Below, piece by piece: positions 4,600 to 5,156 of a stretch of DNA of 5,156 bases; position 1 is the first letter of the stretch; every line of letters starts with the position of its first letter. A program made the position numbers and the translations under genes. Below the pieces are notes generated by a model that did not search any database, had not been told where the DNA came from, and saw only the letters and a program-made list of their open reading frames with translations. The stretch lies in NCBI GenBank assembly GCA_013361745.1, contig JABFXM010000321.1, forward strand, positions 1 to 5,156, given 5' to 3'. Source of the DNA: Gemmatimonadaceae bacterium (GTDB lineage Bacteria > Gemmatimonadota > Gemmatimonadetes > Gemmatimonadales > Gemmatimonadaceae).

Positions 4600-5156
4600 A
4601 TGCATCGACCACCAGCCACCGGATCGACGCCGACGCTCCACCCGCCCGCCGGCACCGCCGGCCGTCTCGCCGGTCTGCTCCGCGTTCGCGAACACACCGT
4701 CGACGAGCTCGCGTCCGCGCTCGGCCTCACCGGCAACGCTGTCCGGCTCCATCTCACACGGCTCGAGAAGGACAACCTCGTCCGCCGCGTCGGGTTGCGA
4801 CCTGGCGTGAGCCGGCCCTCCGTCGTCTACGCGCTCACCCCCGAGTGCGAGCTGCTCTACTCGCGCGCCTACGTCCCCGTCCTCACCCAGCTCCTCCACG
4901 TCCTCGCGACGAAGCTCGGGCGCGCGAAGTTCGACACGCTCCTCCGGCAGGTCGGCCGCGAGCTCATGGCCGGCCGCCCCCGCCCCACCGGTGCGCTGCG
5001 CCAGCGCGCCGAGCAGGGGAGCACGCTCCTCAACGAGCTCGGTGGGCTCACCCACGTCGCCCGCGAGCGTGGGACGCTCGTCATCCGCGGCGACAGCTGC
5101 CCTCTCGCCGCGGCGACCCGCGACCACCCCGAGGCGTGCAGCGCCGTCGAGAGCCT
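4600..5156 (+). CDS. SufR-like winged-helix regulator with predicted Fe-S motif, 5' part (cut by window edge)
   Basis: The frame is open to the right edge and gives 185 complete codons. Residues about 20-65 form a winged helix-turn-helix ('TVDELASALGLTGNAVRLHL' is the helix-turn-helix, then 'RLEKDNLVRRVG'), with a wing ending in 'PSVVYALTPE'. A helical middle, probably for dimerisation, spans about 88-150. The visible end, 'GDSCPLAAATRDHPEAC', gives C167-X12-C180. This matches the first half of the C-X12-C-X13-C-type motif by which SufR holds an iron-sulphur cluster; the remaining cysteines would lie beyond the window. Such proteins are usually repressors sensing Fe-S or oxidative status. The ATG at 4600 is used; an in-frame GTG at 4582 is possible, and neither has a clear ribosome site. 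It diverges from the cupredoxin operon across a 102-base gap with inverted repeats, so it may control that operon, itself, or suf genes to the right that cannot be seen. Confidence 0.75.
   Translation, partial: MHRPPATGSTPTLHPPAGTAGRLAGLLRVREHTVDELASALGLTGNAVRLHLTRLEKDNLVRRVGLRPGVSRPSVVYALTPECELLYSRAYVPVLTQLLHVLATKLGRAKFDTLLRQVGRELMAGRPRPTGALRQRAEQGSTLLNELGGLTHVARERGTLVIRGDSCPLAAATRDHPEACSAVES

Noticed and set aside
4594..5127. Minus-strand open frame (177 codons) opposite the regulator
   Set aside because: The plus-strand frame has a clear winged helix and SufR-type cysteines; the minus frame is Glu/Arg/Gly-rich without motifs and would begin inside the regulator.
1..5156. tRNA, rRNA, CRISPR array, insertion sequence or phage elements
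   Set aside because: None seen: no regularly spaced repeats, no transposase or integrase-like product, no cloverleaf-like stretch, and composition is even apart from the AT-rich promoter island.

Overview
This is a GC-rich window from what looks like a Gram-negative soil-type bacterium. The evidence is the G/C-ending codon usage, several lipoprotein or Sec signal peptides, periplasmic c-type haem and copper proteins, and the start of a probable outer-membrane beta-barrel protein. The style of the proteins, especially the beta-barrel start with 'AQ' after the signal peptide, suggests Gemmatimonadota or a similar phylum (Rokubacteria, Acidobacteria). That placement is an impression from sequence, not a phylogenetic result.

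Layout. Five genes read leftward on the minus strand. In transcription order they are: a copper-binding cupredoxin lipoprotein (4497-3895), a second, closely related cupredoxin lipoprotein (3863-3282), a PQQ-dependent alcohol dehydrogenase of the methanol/ethanol family (3255-1504), a two-haem cytochrome c with a peroxidase/MauG-like C-terminal half (1368-184), and the first 51 codons of a predicted beta-barrel protein (153-1, cut by the window edge). Gaps are 31, 26, 135 and 30 bases, so this is probably one operon, perhaps with an extra promoter in the 135-base gap. On the plus strand, diverging from the first cupredoxin, is the 5' part of a winged-helix regulator (4600 to the right edge). 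It carries the beginning of a SufR-type C-X12-C iron-sulphur motif. The 102-base divergent gap holds an AT-rich island with overlapping perfect inverted repeats, the best candidate operator/promoter.

How the genes may work together. The dehydrogenase has the vicinal Cys-Cys pair, the Glu/Asn/Asp metal ligands and the extra Asp two residues after the catalytic Asp (W-D-Y-D) that marks lanthanide-dependent enzymes. No XoxG-type monohaem cytochrome is visible beside it. The immediate partners are two blue-copper-like proteins that keep all usual type 1 copper ligands, followed by a two-haem cytochrome. The simplest reading is a membrane-anchored periplasmic oxidation chain in which a lanthanide-PQQ enzyme oxidises an alcohol and passes electrons to cupredoxins and/or the cytochrome. 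The two cupredoxins share a 23-residue segment after the lipidated Cys that is identical in protein although eight of its codons differ, so that segment is under strong selection. The coupling between these proteins and the control by the divergent regulator are inferences from gene order.
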